Assembly (NCBI RefSeq): GCF_003150675.1
Contig: NZ_QGGB01000009.1
Span: 124,001-188,000 of the forward strand
DNA from: Rhodohalobacter mucosus
Lineage (GTDB): Bacteria > Bacteroidota > Rhodothermia > Balneolales > Balneolaceae
Direction of reading: 5' to 3'
Length of the DNA: 64,000 nucleotides
The position numbers and the translations under genes were made by a program. The notes under the pieces are model-generated. The model was not told the DNA's origin. It saw only the letters and a program-made list of their open reading frames with translations, and did not search any database. Shown here one piece after another: positions 35,646 through 44,654 of the stretch (its first letter is position 1; every line of letters begins with the position of its first letter).

Positions 35646-36749
35646 TTGAAGGAAATTCTCCAAATACATTCAGATACCATCGTACTGGGCGTCGTACTCT
35701 TTCTCGGTCTCCTGAGTGCCGTGGTATTTGCAGGTGCCGTTTACAGCCGCTGGCGAATCAATAAGTATGAGAACAGAAAAGTAAACATCCGCCGGGAGCT
35801 CTCAGACAGGCTGATCCGGTATGTGAGCGGAGACCTGAATTTCTCGGGGTTTACATCAGGCCTTTCGGGCAATATGGAGTTTCCCATTCTGCTTGAACTG
35901 GCCGGAGAGCTCGATAAATCACTGGAAGGTGATGAAGAGTCCAGGTTAAAGAAGCTTCTCAATCTGCCTGAAATACGCAGCTATTATGCGGAACGCTTTC
36001 ATTCCCCAAATCCGCTGGAGAAAGCAAAGGCCTGCCTCTACATGGCGAGAAAGGATGTTATAAAGAAATTTGACCTCCCCAGAATCATGAAACTGACCGC
36101 AGATGAGCACCCGATGCTGGCTTATTCTGCATGTCTGGCCATCCTTAAACACGGTAATGACGAACAAGCAGCAACGGCTATCCGGAATGCACTGAAAAAC
36201 CGCGGTCTTTCGAATCAGGCTCTCAATGACATTTTTGTCGCGTTAAGGGAGCGGTCGGAGCAGGAGAGCACGTCTGAGGCAGAGTTTCTCATGGAGCTGA
36301 TCCACTCAGGCTGCTACAATCAAGATCGCAGAGCACTGATGATTCGGACGCTGGGTGAACTTGGATACTATGAGAGCGCAGACTTTCTTCTGAATGAGTT
36401 TTATGCACTCCCCGAAAAAGGTTTCAATGCAGGAGTACTGATCTCACTGATTGAGACACTTGCACAATTTGGAATGACTCAAATTCTGGACAGGCTGCGA
36501 AGCGATTTTATCCTATCTGACAACAGTGATGTGAGGCTTGCAGTGGCCCGCGCAATGGAAAACCTTCGGGAAGAGGAAAATATTCCTTTTTTAAAATGGC
36601 TTATGGCCGATAAGGGGTACTATGTACGCTACTATGCGGCAAAGTCGCTTTCCGGATATTCCGGTGTTGACTTGAAAGATGTACCTGTTCCCACAATGAG
36701 CAGTGAAGAACTGGAAGAGATGATTGGTGAAATTGAAACGGTAAGTTGA
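35646..36749 (+). CDS. Membrane-anchored HEAT-repeat protein
   Basis: A 367-residue protein. An N-terminal membrane helix (VLGVVLFLGLLSAVVFAGAVY) is followed by a cytoplasmic helical solenoid from about residue 50 to 350, with units ending in patterns such as AVARAMENLREEENIPFLKW and YVRYYAAKSLSGYSG, typical of HEAT/PBS-lyase repeats. It starts at TTG 35646, 9 bases after the response regulator, and its stop nearly touches the glycosyltransferase ATG at 36751. HEAT solenoids are protein-binding scaffolds, so it may link the regulator to the glycosyltransferase. I know no named family. Confidence 0.8.
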   Translation: MKEILQIHSDTIVLGVVLFLGLLSAVVFAGAVYSRWRINKYENRKVNIRRELSDRLIRYVSGDLNFSGFTSGLSGNMEFPILLELAGELDKSLEGDEESRLKKLLNLPEIRSYYAERFHSPNPLEKAKACLYMARKDVIKKFDLPRIMKLTADEHPMLAYSACLAILKHGNDEQAATAIRNALKNRGLSNQALNDIFVALRERSEQESTSEAEFLMELIHSGCYNQDRRALMIRTLGELGYYESADFLLNEFYALPEKGFNAGVLISLIETLAQFGMTQILDRLRSDFILSDNSDVRLAVARAMENLREEENIPFLKWLMADKGYYVRYYAAKSLSGYSGVDLKDVPVPTMSSEELEEMIGEIETVS

Positions 36750-36750
36750 T

Positions 36751-38160
36751 ATGGAACAAACAGACTGGATAATTACCGTACTGGTAGGGGTGAATGTGTT
36801 CATCTTCATCTATTTTGTTGTTGTTAACCTTTCGTATATCTCGCTGATAGTGCTTTCCTACATTCAGACACAGCGCTCAAGGAAAGAATCTGAGATATTT
36901 CAGCTGAGCGGACTGTTTGATACAAGGCTTTACAAATCCATCAGCATTCTCGCACCCGCTTATAACGAGGAGAAAACCATAGTTGAATCGACCAGGGCGC
37001 TACTGAACCTTAAGTTTGCGGATTATGAAGTGATCGTTATCAATGACGGTAGCAAGGATGACACCCTGAAAGCTCTGAAAGAAAACTTCGGCCTTAAAAA
37101 AATAGACCGGTATGTGCCGAAGAGTCTGAAAACCGAGGAGATTCGTGCTGTTTACGGAACCAGCCGCTTTCCCAATCTTTTTGTGATCGACAAAGAGAAT
37201 GGCCGGAAAGCAGATGCACTGAATGCGGGGATCAATGTGTCGCGCAAGGATCTTATCTGCGCGGTGGATTCGGATACGCTGCTTGAGCCGGTAGTGCTCC
37301 AGCAAATGCTGATGGCCTTTGTTGCAGATCCGGATACAATAGCCGTGGGTGGCGTTGTGCGTGTAGCCAACGGATGCACATTTAAACTGGGAGAGGTGAA
37401 GGATGTGCATGTTCCCCGGACCACCATCGGGCGTATTCAGGCCGTAGAATATCTCAGGGCATTTCTGTTTGGGCGCACAGGCTGGGACTTTCTTGACAGC
37501 CTGCTCATTATATCCGGGGCATTTGGTGTTTTCGATCGCGAATCCGTGATCAGGGTTGGAGGCTATCTTCATGATACGGTTGGAGAGGATATGGAGCTTG
37601 TGGTGCGGCTTCACCGACATTATCGTGAACGAAAGCAGCGGTACAGAATCCGTTTTCTGCCCGAACCTGTCTGCTGGACGGAAGTGCCTGAATCGTGGAA
37701 AATCCTGGGGCGCCAGCGAAACAGGTGGCACAGGGGTTTGGCCGATACACTCTGGAGACACCGCAGCATGCTGTTCAATCCGAAGTATGGGAGGCTTGGA
37801 TTTACCGCAATGCCGTTCTTCCTTTTTGTTGAGCTTCTATCGCCCGTCATAGAAATTGGAGGGTACCTGCTCTTTGGGATATCACTTTGGCTTGGTGTGA
37901 TCAATATCGGGTTTGCACTTCTCTTTTTAACGGCTGCTGTTTTGCTTGGAATGATCCTTTCTGTTCTATCCATCCTGATGGAGGAGCTGACGTTCAGAAG
38001 ATATTCAGGAATCAGGGATGTGATCATCCTGATTGTGTACGCCTTTGTTGAAAACCTGGGTTTTCGCCAGATACACGCCTGGTGGCGCCTGCGGGGCCTC
38101 ATCGATTTTTTCCGCGGCAATAAATCATGGGGAGAGATGACCAGAACCGGGGCCTTTTAG
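36751..38160 (+). CDS. Processive family-2 glycosyltransferase, membrane
   Basis: A 469-residue membrane GT2 of the PgaC/BcsA/NodC type. An N-terminal helix (VFIFIYFVVVNLSYISLIVLS) is followed by ILAPAYNEEKTIVES, the UDP-binding VINDGSKDD, IDKENGRKADALNAGI, AVDSDTLLEP (DXD), GEDMELVVRLHRH (TED-like base) and RQRNRWHRGL (QxxRW), then four or so C-terminal helices. It should polymerise and extrude a polysaccharide at the inner membrane. It follows a response regulator and a HEAT-repeat anchor protein with almost no spacing, so synthesis is likely post-translationally controlled. No other polysaccharide genes are adjacent. Confidence 0.9.
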   Translation: MEQTDWIITVLVGVNVFIFIYFVVVNLSYISLIVLSYIQTQRSRKESEIFQLSGLFDTRLYKSISILAPAYNEEKTIVESTRALLNLKFADYEVIVINDGSKDDTLKALKENFGLKKIDRYVPKSLKTEEIRAVYGTSRFPNLFVIDKENGRKADALNAGINVSRKDLICAVDSDTLLEPVVLQQMLMAFVADPDTIAVGGVVRVANGCTFKLGEVKDVHVPRTTIGRIQAVEYLRAFLFGRTGWDFLDSLLIISGAFGVFDRESVIRVGGYLHDTVGEDMELVVRLHRHYRERKQRYRIRFLPEPVCWTEVPESWKILGRQRNRWHRGLADTLWRHRSMLFNPKYGRLGFTAMPFFLFVELLSPVIEIGGYLLFGISLWLGVINIGFALLFLTAAVLLGMILSVLSILMEELTFRRYSGIRDVIILIVYAFVENLGFRQIHAWWRLRGLIDFFRGNKSWGEMTRTGAF

Positions 38161-38450
38161 ATGCGGATTGAGCCGCGGATTTAGCAGATGGTGCAGATTT
38201 CGCTGGTGGTTGTTCTTTGGGTAGACGCAGATATGAGATTCGAACGATTGTTCAAAGATTTTCTGTAAGGGGATGCGTTTTTGATGTTCTTACTTATACG
38301 CAAGCGAGAACATGGGATCAAGATTACATCATAGCCATCCAGAAAATTGAAATCCATCCCGCTACGGTAATAATCATTCTATTCATTCCACTTTCCCGCC
38401 ACCTATCAGTGAAATCTGCGTAATCAGTGAAACCTGCTAAACCCGCGTCC
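38161..38450. repeat. Degenerate inverted repeat region between convergent genes
   Basis: The 290 bases between the glycosyltransferase and carB carry a second type of intergenic element. The left part (38170-38210) reads CGCGGATTTAGCAGAT, then GCAGATTTCGCTGGTGG. The right part (38396-38450) contains the reverse-complement relatives CCACC, GTGAAATCTGC and CCTGCTAAACCCGCG. Within the right part, ATCAGTGAAATCTGCGTA is followed directly by the related ATCAGTGAAACCTGCTA, an 18-base tandem pair. The centre (38211-38390) is AT-rich, without a credible gene. It looks like a mobile or recombinogenic repeat that lost its content. Confidence 0.5.
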
Positions 38451-41279
38451 CTATTTAGATAGGTACAGATTCTTAAACTCGTATGGTTTTCTGAAGCGTT
38501 CATCATTGAAATTCTCCATGAAGTAGATACTTTCGCCGGTTGACTTCATCTCCGGGCCAAGTTCTTTCTTCACTTCAGGGAATTTGTCGAATGGAAATAC
38601 GGGCTCTTTAATCGCCCAGTGTTTCAGTTTGGAAGTGAGGTCAAACTCGCTCAGTTTGGCTCCAAGCATAACTTTAACCCCTATTTTAGCCTCCGGACGC
38701 TGTGTCGCTTTTGCCAGGAAAGGAATGGTGCGGGTTGAGCGCGGATTGGCTTCCAATACAAACACATCTTCACCTTTTACCGCGTACTGTACGTTGAGGA
38801 ACCCGACGATTCCCATCTCCTTTGCAATTTTATACTGATAATTTTCAATGGTTTCGATAACTACTTTGCTGAGTGAATAGGGTGGGAGTACGGCTGTTGA
38901 ATCACCTGAGTGAACACCGGCCGGCTCAATATGCTGCATGATTCCCGCAATATGAAGCTGTTCACCGTCATATACTGAGTCTACGTCCACTTCAATGGCT
39001 TTGTCGAGATATTTATCAATCAGGAAGTCGTTTTCCGGATGCGTTTGAAGAATTCGCTCCACATAGACACGGAGTTCCTCCTCTTTCACTGCAATGCGCA
39101 TGCCTTGTCCACCCAGAACATAACTGGGCCTGATTAGAACAGGATATCCCACCCGCTTTGCGATCTCAACCGCGCCTTCTGCATCCCTGGCTGCCCCATA
39201 ATCAGGAAAGGGAATATGGAGGCGTTTCAGAAAGCGGGAAAATTCTCCCCTGTCTTCAGCGAAGTCGATTTTTTCAAATTCAGTGCCGAATATTTTGATG
39301 CCGGCTTCCACGAAACGCTTGCCCAGTTTCAGGGCGGTCTGGCCGCCGACCTGCAGAATCACTCCTTCAGGCTTTTCATGCTCAAAAATATCAATCACCC
39401 TTTCCCAGAATACCGGCTCAAAGTAGAGTTTATCGGCAATGTCGAAATCTGTGGAGACGGTTTCGGGATTACAGTTAACCATAATGGCTTCGTATCCCAT
39501 CTCCTGTGCCGCAATCACCGCATGAACGCAGGAGTAGTCAAATTCGATACCCTGGCCGATCCGGTTTGGCCCGCTGCCCAGAATCATCACTTTTTTGCGG
39601 TCGGTAACTTCACTCTCATTTTCGGTTTCGTATGAGGAGTAGTAATACGGCGTTTCAGCTGGGAATTCGGCCGCGCAGGTGTCAACAAGTTTGAAGCTTG
39701 GCTTCATGTTCCAGTCGAGCCGTTTCTTTCGCACATCCTCCTCGTTTACCTCGGGCCCGCTTCTGCTCAGGAGCCATGCAATCTGCACGTCCGAAAATCC
39801 GGCCTGCTTTAACTCATAAAGATCTTCTTCCGGAATCGTATCAAGCTCCTGACCCTCCGTGCGATTTTCCAGGCTTACCATGTAGCGTATCTGCTGCAGA
39901 AACCATGGATCTACTTTGGTAATGTCCGCAATTTCCTCGACGGAGGCACCCATTTTGAATGCATTGCGTATCTGAAGCGTGCGATCCCAGTATGGACGAA
40001 CCAGTCTCTCCCGAATGGTTTTGCGGTCGGGGTCGTCGTAGCCGTCTGCCCCCAGGCCCGACCGGCCGATCTCGAGCGACTGCCATGCCTTGTTCATCGC
40101 CTCTGGAAAGTTGCGTCCTATTGACATTACTTCCCCGACCGCTTTCATCTGAGTGGTGAGCTCTTCGTCCACTCCTGAAAATTTGTCAAAATTAAATCTC
40201 GGAATCTTAACAACCACATAGTCAATGGATGGCTCAAAACATGCTGAGGAGACCTGTGTAATCGGGTTTGGAAGTTCATCGAGTGTATAACCCACAGCCA
40301 GTTTGGTGGCGATCTTTGCAATCGGGTACCCGGTAGCTTTGGAGGCAAGGGCGGATGAGCGGCTCACCCTGGGATTAATCTCAATGGCAACCAGCCTGTC
40401 GCTGCCCGGCTCAACGGCGAACTGCACATTGCATCCGCCTGCAAAATCACCGATCGAGCGCATCATTTTAATGGCTGCATCCCTCAGGTGCTGATACTGT
40501 TTATCGGTAAGCGTCTGTGTGGGAGCAACGGTAACCGAGTCGCCCGTGTGTACGCCCATCGGATCAAGATTTTCGATCGGGCAGACAATGACCACATTGT
40601 CATTCTTGTCGCGGAGCAGTTCCAGCTCAAACTCTTTCCAGCCAAAAATGCTCTCTTCGATAAGCACCTGGTGGACGGGGCTCATTTCGAGACCGCGCAG
40701 AACCTTGCGTTCAAACTCATCCTCATTCCAGACAATTCCCCCGCCTGTACCCCCAAGCGTAAATGACGGGCGTATCACAATCGGCAAGCCACCCAGCTCT
40801 TCCACAATCTCTTTAGCGTCGAGCAGGGAGTTTGCGGTTCGGCTCCGGCATTGCTCAATACCAATTTTTTCCATCAGGTCTCGGAAGAGCTGCCGGTCTT
40901 CAGTTATATCGACGGCGTCCATATTAACTCCGATGATCTGCATATCGTTATCGCGCCAGTACCCTTCATGCTGAAGATCGCGTGCTAGATTCAGCGCTGT
41001 TTGTCCTCCCATTGTGGGAAGCACAGCGTCTGGCTTCTCTTTTTCCACGATCTCTTTGATGGAATCTGTGGTGAGGGGCTTCAGGTAGATTGCGTCGGCC
41101 ATCATAGGATCAGTCATGATGGTTGCAGGATTGGAATTGATCAGAACCACTTCATATCCCTCCTCTTTCAGAGAGCGGCATGCCTGGGTTCCTGAGTAGT
41201 CAAATTCGCAGGCCTGGCCAATTACAATGGGACCGGAGCCAATGATCAGAATTTTATGAATATCGTCGCGACGGGGCAT
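38451..41279 (-). CDS. carB: Carbamoyl-phosphate synthase large chain, short form
   Basis: A 942-residue synthetase that uses NH3 from CarA, bicarbonate and two ATP to make carbamoyl phosphate for pyrimidines and arginine. Both ATP-grasp halves are present: [20 protein letters not shown] at the start and its copy [19 protein letters not shown] near residue 567, with FTLGGTGGG and YVLGGQGM loops. The usual C-terminal MGS-like allosteric domain (about 130 residues) is missing: the protein ends at [12 protein letters not shown]. Short CarB proteins with a similar end occur in Flavobacteriia, so this is a lineage form, not a truncation. carA lies 45 bases upstream. Confidence 0.96.
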   Translation of the reverse strand: MPRRDDIHKILIIGSGPIVIGQACEFDYSGTQACRSLKEEGYEVVLINSNPATIMTDPMMADAIYLKPLTTDSIKEIVEKEKPDAVLPTMGGQTALNLARDLQHEGYWRDNDMQIIGVNMDAVDITEDRQLFRDLMEKIGIEQCRSRTANSLLDAKEIVEELGGLPIVIRPSFTLGGTGGGIVWNEDEFERKVLRGLEMSPVHQVLIEESIFGWKEFELELLRDKNDNVVIVCPIENLDPMGVHTGDSVTVAPTQTLTDKQYQHLRDAAIKMMRSIGDFAGGCNVQFAVEPGSDRLVAIEINPRVSRSSALASKATGYPIAKIATKLAVGYTLDELPNPITQVSSACFEPSIDYVVVKIPRFNFDKFSGVDEELTTQMKAVGEVMSIGRNFPEAMNKAWQSLEIGRSGLGADGYDDPDRKTIRERLVRPYWDRTLQIRNAFKMGASVEEIADITKVDPWFLQQIRYMVSLENRTEGQELDTIPEEDLYELKQAGFSDVQIAWLLSRSGPEVNEEDVRKKRLDWNMKPSFKLVDTCAAEFPAETPYYYSSYETENESEVTDRKKVMILGSGPNRIGQGIEFDYSCVHAVIAAQEMGYEAIMVNCNPETVSTDFDIADKLYFEPVFWERVIDIFEHEKPEGVILQVGGQTALKLGKRFVEAGIKIFGTEFEKIDFAEDRGEFSRFLKRLHIPFPDYGAARDAEGAVEIAKRVGYPVLIRPSYVLGGQGMRIAVKEEELRVYVERILQTHPENDFLIDKYLDKAIEVDVDSVYDGEQLHIAGIMQHIEPAGVHSGDSTAVLPPYSLSKVVIETIENYQYKIAKEMGIVGFLNVQYAVKGEDVFVLEANPRSTRTIPFLAKATQRPEAKIGVKVMLGAKLSEFDLTSKLKHWAIKEPVFPFDKFPEVKKELGPEMKSTGESIYFMENFNDERFRKPYEFKNLYLSK

Positions 41280-41324
41280 TCTATGGATTTAAGATTTGTG
41301 ATTATTGATTGCTAATTGTCGGGA

Positions 41325-42467
41325 TTACCCCTTCATAGAGGGACTTTTTTCCTTGCTGCCTGCACTTTGTTCAACCATCTCCATGAAACTATCGAACAAA
41401 TAGGAAGAATCATGAGGGCCGGGGGAAGCTTCAGGGTGATATTGAACCGACATACCCGGAAAATTTTTGAACCGAAGTCCTTCAATAGTCCGGTCATTCA
41501 GGTTGATGTGGGTTACATCCACTTTGGTATCGTCAATTTTATCTTCATCAACGGCAAAGCCGTGGTTCTGAGTAGAGATCTCAACCAGGCCTGTATTCAG
41601 ATTCATAACTGGCTGGTTGGCCCCCCGGTGACCCACAAACATTTTTTTTACGGGAATATCTTCCGAAAGCGCCATCAGCTGATGGCCAAGGCAGATGCCA
41701 AACAGAGGTTTACCTGATTTTTTTGCAGCTTCCACTACAGGCAGGCCGTACCGTGATGATGCGTTCGGGTCACCGGGCCCATTGCTGAAAAAGTATCCGT
41801 CAGCTTCCCATGCCATAACCTCTTCTGCGGGTGTTTCAGCCGGAAATACCCGAAGGGTGCACCCGCGCTGAACAAAATTATTGATGATATTCTGCTTGAC
41901 TCCGTAGTCCATCATGGCGATGCGATAGGGGCCGTCGGACGGAATTGTTTGCGCCTCAGATCGAGTCACTTTTGTGGCAAGTTCCAGGCCAACCATATTG
42001 TCCCAGTTTTTCGCTTTTTCAACCAATTCATTTCCATCAGTGGTTTCAGAGCTGATTACAGCATTCATGACACCTTTTGTGCGGATGTGTCGAACCAGCA
42101 TGCGTGTATCCACACCCGAAATACCGACAACGTTGTTGCGTTCCAGGTATTCCTGCAGGGAGCCATCAGCGATGGGATTGCTGTAGTCATCAGAAAATGA
42201 TCGTACGATTAATCCGGCAATCATCACCCTTCTGGCTTCATCATCGCGGCTCATGGTTCCGTAATTGCCGATATGAGGATAGGTCATCATCATGAGCTGA
42301 CCGTAATAACTCGGATCGGTAAAAATTTCCTGGTAGCCTGTCATGCTGGTGTTGAAACAGAGTTCGCCGCCGGTTGTACCGGTTATGCCTATTGCGCGGC
42401 CTCGAACCACGGTTCCATCTGAGAGAGCAAGTATGGCTGGCTTATGGTCAGGTGTGGTGGGATTCAT
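41325..42467 (-). CDS. carA: Carbamoyl-phosphate synthase small chain
   Basis: A 380-residue glutamine amidotransferase subunit. The N-terminal domain starts at AILALSDGTVVRGRAIG, and the class I amidotransferase domain has the nucleophile Cys in FGICLGHQLM and the catalytic His in VQYHPEASPGP. It supplies ammonia to CarB, 45 bases downstream. Its start codon is overlapped by the end of a 64-codon leader frame, and a strong terminator-like hairpin lies 100 bases upstream, so expression is probably controlled by attenuation. Enzymatic assignment is certain. Confidence 0.97.
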   Translation of the reverse strand: MNPTTPDHKPAILALSDGTVVRGRAIGITGTTGGELCFNTSMTGYQEIFTDPSYYGQLMMMTYPHIGNYGTMSRDDEARRVMIAGLIVRSFSDDYSNPIADGSLQEYLERNNVVGISGVDTRMLVRHIRTKGVMNAVISSETTDGNELVEKAKNWDNMVGLELATKVTRSEAQTIPSDGPYRIAMMDYGVKQNIINNFVQRGCTLRVFPAETPAEEVMAWEADGYFFSNGPGDPNASSRYGLPVVEAAKKSGKPLFGICLGHQLMALSEDIPVKKMFVGHRGANQPVMNLNTGLVEISTQNHGFAVDEDKIDDTKVDVTHINLNDRTIEGLRFKNFPGMSVQYHPEASPGPHDSSYLFDSFMEMVEQSAGSKEKSPSMKG

Positions 42468-42642
42468 GTAATTGTGAGTCTTGAATTAGCGAAAACATAC
42501 TTTCCCCATGGTCTGCAGTTATATGGTGAACAGAGGCGGGAAAGTGCTGAAAAAAGCCCAAAAAAAATCCGACTACGGAATCCGTGTCGGATGCATGAAG
42601 TGAAATTTCGTAGTTGCAGCAGTTCGGGTAGAACGACTTCAT
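42448..42642 (-). CDS. Possible leader peptide upstream of carA
   Basis: A 64-codon frame starting at ATG 42642 and ending 20 bases inside carA. It begins MKSFYPNCCNYEISLHAS. Codons 17-26 form the terminator hairpin, and the T run is read as FFLGFF. Codons 10-12 (Asn-Tyr-Glu) contain ACTACG, which is complementary to the terminator's right arm. The position, the promoter-like sequence just before it and the overlap with carA fit a leader peptide that governs attenuation. It has no Arg codon. The peptide itself could be noise; I report it because of the structure around it. Confidence 0.35.
   Translation of the reverse strand: MKSFYPNCCNYEISLHASDTDSVVGFFLGFFQHFPASVHHITADHGESMFSLIQDSQLHESHHT
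42550..42614 (-). promoter_or_regulatory. Putative carA attenuator (terminator and antiterminator arms)
   Basis: On the minus strand, TCCGAC-ACGGA and TCCGTAGTCGGA pair (42568-42591, one bulge), followed by eight Ts (42560-42567), GGGC and six Ts (42550-42555): a strong intrinsic terminator about 75-100 bases before carA. The upstream ACTACG (plus-strand 42609-42614) can pair instead with CGTAGT of the terminator's right arm (42572-42577), so two structures compete. It may instead simply end transcription coming from the upstream abgT gene. Confidence 0.55.
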
Positions 42643-42662
42643 CAGCTTGGTTTAAAGTTTCG

Positions 42663-42694
42663 ATAAGTTAAGGACCCCGTGATGAAAAGGCAAA
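42663..42694 (-). promoter_or_regulatory. Possible promoter for the carA leader
   Basis: On the minus strand TTTG (42694-42691) and TAACTTAT (42670-42663) are 20 bases apart, a partial match to the TTTG/TAnnTTTG promoter (6 of 8 at the -7 box). Transcription would begin about 15 bases before the leader ATG at 42642. Confidence 0.3.
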
Positions 42695-42912
42695 GGGCAG
42701 AAGTAAAAAGGCAGAAGTGAAAAGTGATTCGAAGCGAAGCGTAGAACCGCGAAGCGAAAAGGAGGGCTTGAGTCTTGGGAGGGACGACGTCAGACGTCAA
42801 ACAAGCGATCGTCGACTGGCGATGAGTGATTTGAGATTGGCAATCTCAGTAGAATTAACCACCCTGCAGTGTGCTTTTCGCAGTCCCGACCCTTCGGGGC
42901 ACCCAGCACCTG
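42695..42912. repeat. Repeat-rich stretch between abgT and the carA leader
   Basis: This stretch has no credible gene. It holds a near-tandem GGCAGAAGTAAAAA / GGCAGAAGTGAAAA pair (42695-42725), CGAAGCGAAGCG runs, GACGTCAGACGTC, and the hairpin TGAGATT-GGC-AATCTCA (42832-42848). It resembles decayed dispersed-repeat debris. Confidence 0.4.
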
Positions 42913-44607
42913 TCAATTCCCCATCATATAATAGATCTCTTCACCGGGACCTACCGGGATGCCGAGGCCGAATACCATCAGGTAAAAAAGAATTATCCAC
43001 CCGATAAGAAAAAAGATACTGTAGGGCAGCATCATTGCGATAATGGTTCCAATGCCCAGATCTTTATCATATTTGTTGGCAAACGCCAGGATGAGTCCGA
43101 AATAGCTCATCATGGGTGTGATAATGTTGGTAACGGAGTCACCGATTCGGTAGGCCGCCTGAATGACCTCGGGCGTGTAACCGATCAGCATCAGCATCGG
43201 AACAAAAATAGGTGCGGTTACCGCCCACTGTGCGGAAGCCGATCCAAGCATCAGGTTAACCGATCCGGATACGATAATGAAACCTATAAAGATAATCGGC
43301 CCCGTAGCGCCCATGTCCTGCAAAAACTGAGCTCCTTTAACGGCAAAAATCTGCCCCAGGTTACTCCAACCGAAATAGGCCACAAACTGTGCCGCAAAGA
43401 AAACGATGACTATGTAGAGGCCAAGCGTTGACATGGCCTGTGACATGCCTTTGATGACATCCCGGTCGTCTTTCATGGTTCCGACGACACGCCCATATAC
43501 AAAGCCGGGTATCAGAAAACAGATAAAAATGAACGTCACAATTCCCCTTAGGAATGGGGAATCTTTCCAGTCGCCTGTTTCGGGATTTCGAAGAATCCCA
43601 TTTTCAGGCACGATTGTTAACGCCAGTATACCGAACATGATGAGTATGGAAACCCCGGTGATCTTGAGTGCTCTCTTCTCCTTATCCGTAAGCGGCTCCA
43701 TGGACGTTTCATCGGACAAGTCTTCCATTGCCATGTTTTCATCGTATGCGCCAAGTTTGGGTTCCACAATCCGTAACGTAACAAATGCGCCCATTGCCGT
43801 GATGAGAAATGTGCTGGCAAACATGAAGTAGTAATTTGCCGTTGCCACCACCTCGTAATTGGGATCGATCAGCTGTGCGGCTTCCTGAGTGAGCCCTGCA
43901 AGAAGCGGATCGATGGTTCCGAGCAGCAGATTGGCACTGTACCCTCCTGAAACACAGGCAAAAGCACAAGCCAGGCCTGCCAGCGGGTGCCGCCCCATGG
44001 AATGAAAGATAACGGCAGCCAGGGGCACCAACACCACATATCCCATTTCGGAAGCAGTATTGGATATCACAGCGGAAAAACAGATGGCAATGGTGACCAG
44101 GTTTTTTGGAGTCAGAATGAAGTTGATCATTCGGCGCGGAATAGCAGCCAGGCCGGAAGCCGAGCTCTCTTTTGGCTGGAAGGAAGCGGCTTTTAAAACT
44201 ATACCGCGTATTACGGCGCTTATAAGTCCCGAGTGTTCCGCAACTCCCACGCCAAGGAGTGCAACAAGAACCACTCCCAGTGGTGCAAAGCTTGTAAAAT
44301 TGCTAACCATATTCTGAACGATCATGCGCAGGCCCTCCGCATTAAGAAGGCTTATCGGGCGGATGATACCGTCCGGTGCACGTCCGCGCGACCCCTCCGG
44401 ACGCGGATCGGGAGCGCTCCAGTCAAGCCACTCAGCCAAACCGCTTAGCAGAACCACGCCAAAGGCAAACAGGGCGAAAAGGGTTACCGGGTGGGGGAGA
44501 AGGTTGCCCAGCCACTCTACGAAGTCAAGAAATCGCGTAAAGAGGCTCTTCTTTTTGCCCGTTTGCCCGGGCACCTTGGGATCGTCGGTTTTTGGATATT
44601 CGCTCAT
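42913..44607 (-). CDS. AbgT-family transporter
   Basis: A 564-residue inner membrane protein with about 11-13 helices, beginning with FVEWLGNLLPHPVTLFALFAF, the AbgT family start. Other family segments are SFAPLGVVLVALLGVGVAEHSGL, FSAVISNTASEMGYVVLVPL and GSASAQWAVTAPIFVPML. Members import p-aminobenzoyl-glutamate (AbgT) or export antimetabolites such as sulfonamides (MtrF); which direction applies here is unknown. No abgA/abgB hydrolases are adjacent. It follows a small membrane protein gene by 47 bases, so the two may form an operon. With folP at 10.9 kb the folate link is only suggestive. Confidence 0.92.
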   Translation of the reverse strand: MSEYPKTDDPKVPGQTGKKKSLFTRFLDFVEWLGNLLPHPVTLFALFAFGVVLLSGLAEWLDWSAPDPRPEGSRGRAPDGIIRPISLLNAEGLRMIVQNMVSNFTSFAPLGVVLVALLGVGVAEHSGLISAVIRGIVLKAASFQPKESSASGLAAIPRRMINFILTPKNLVTIAICFSAVISNTASEMGYVVLVPLAAVIFHSMGRHPLAGLACAFACVSGGYSANLLLGTIDPLLAGLTQEAAQLIDPNYEVVATANYYFMFASTFLITAMGAFVTLRIVEPKLGAYDENMAMEDLSDETSMEPLTDKEKRALKITGVSILIMFGILALTIVPENGILRNPETGDWKDSPFLRGIVTFIFICFLIPGFVYGRVVGTMKDDRDVIKGMSQAMSTLGLYIVIVFFAAQFVAYFGWSNLGQIFAVKGAQFLQDMGATGPIIFIGFIIVSGSVNLMLGSASAQWAVTAPIFVPMLMLIGYTPEVIQAAYRIGDSVTNIITPMMSYFGLILAFANKYDKDLGIGTIIAMMLPYSIFFLIGWIILFYLMVFGLGIPVGPGEEIYYMMGN

Positions 44608-44654
44608 AGATCAGGTTGTGATAGGTACTGCTGGCTTAATGTTGTCTGTTTTTA

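Noticed and set aside
37000-37761. 253-residue minus-strand frame
   Set aside because: Antisense shadow of the family-2 glycosyltransferase, which has all its motifs.
38451-41279. carB as a truncated pseudogene
   Set aside because: The C-terminal end matches the natural end of short CarB proteins in related phyla, and both ATP-grasp halves are intact.
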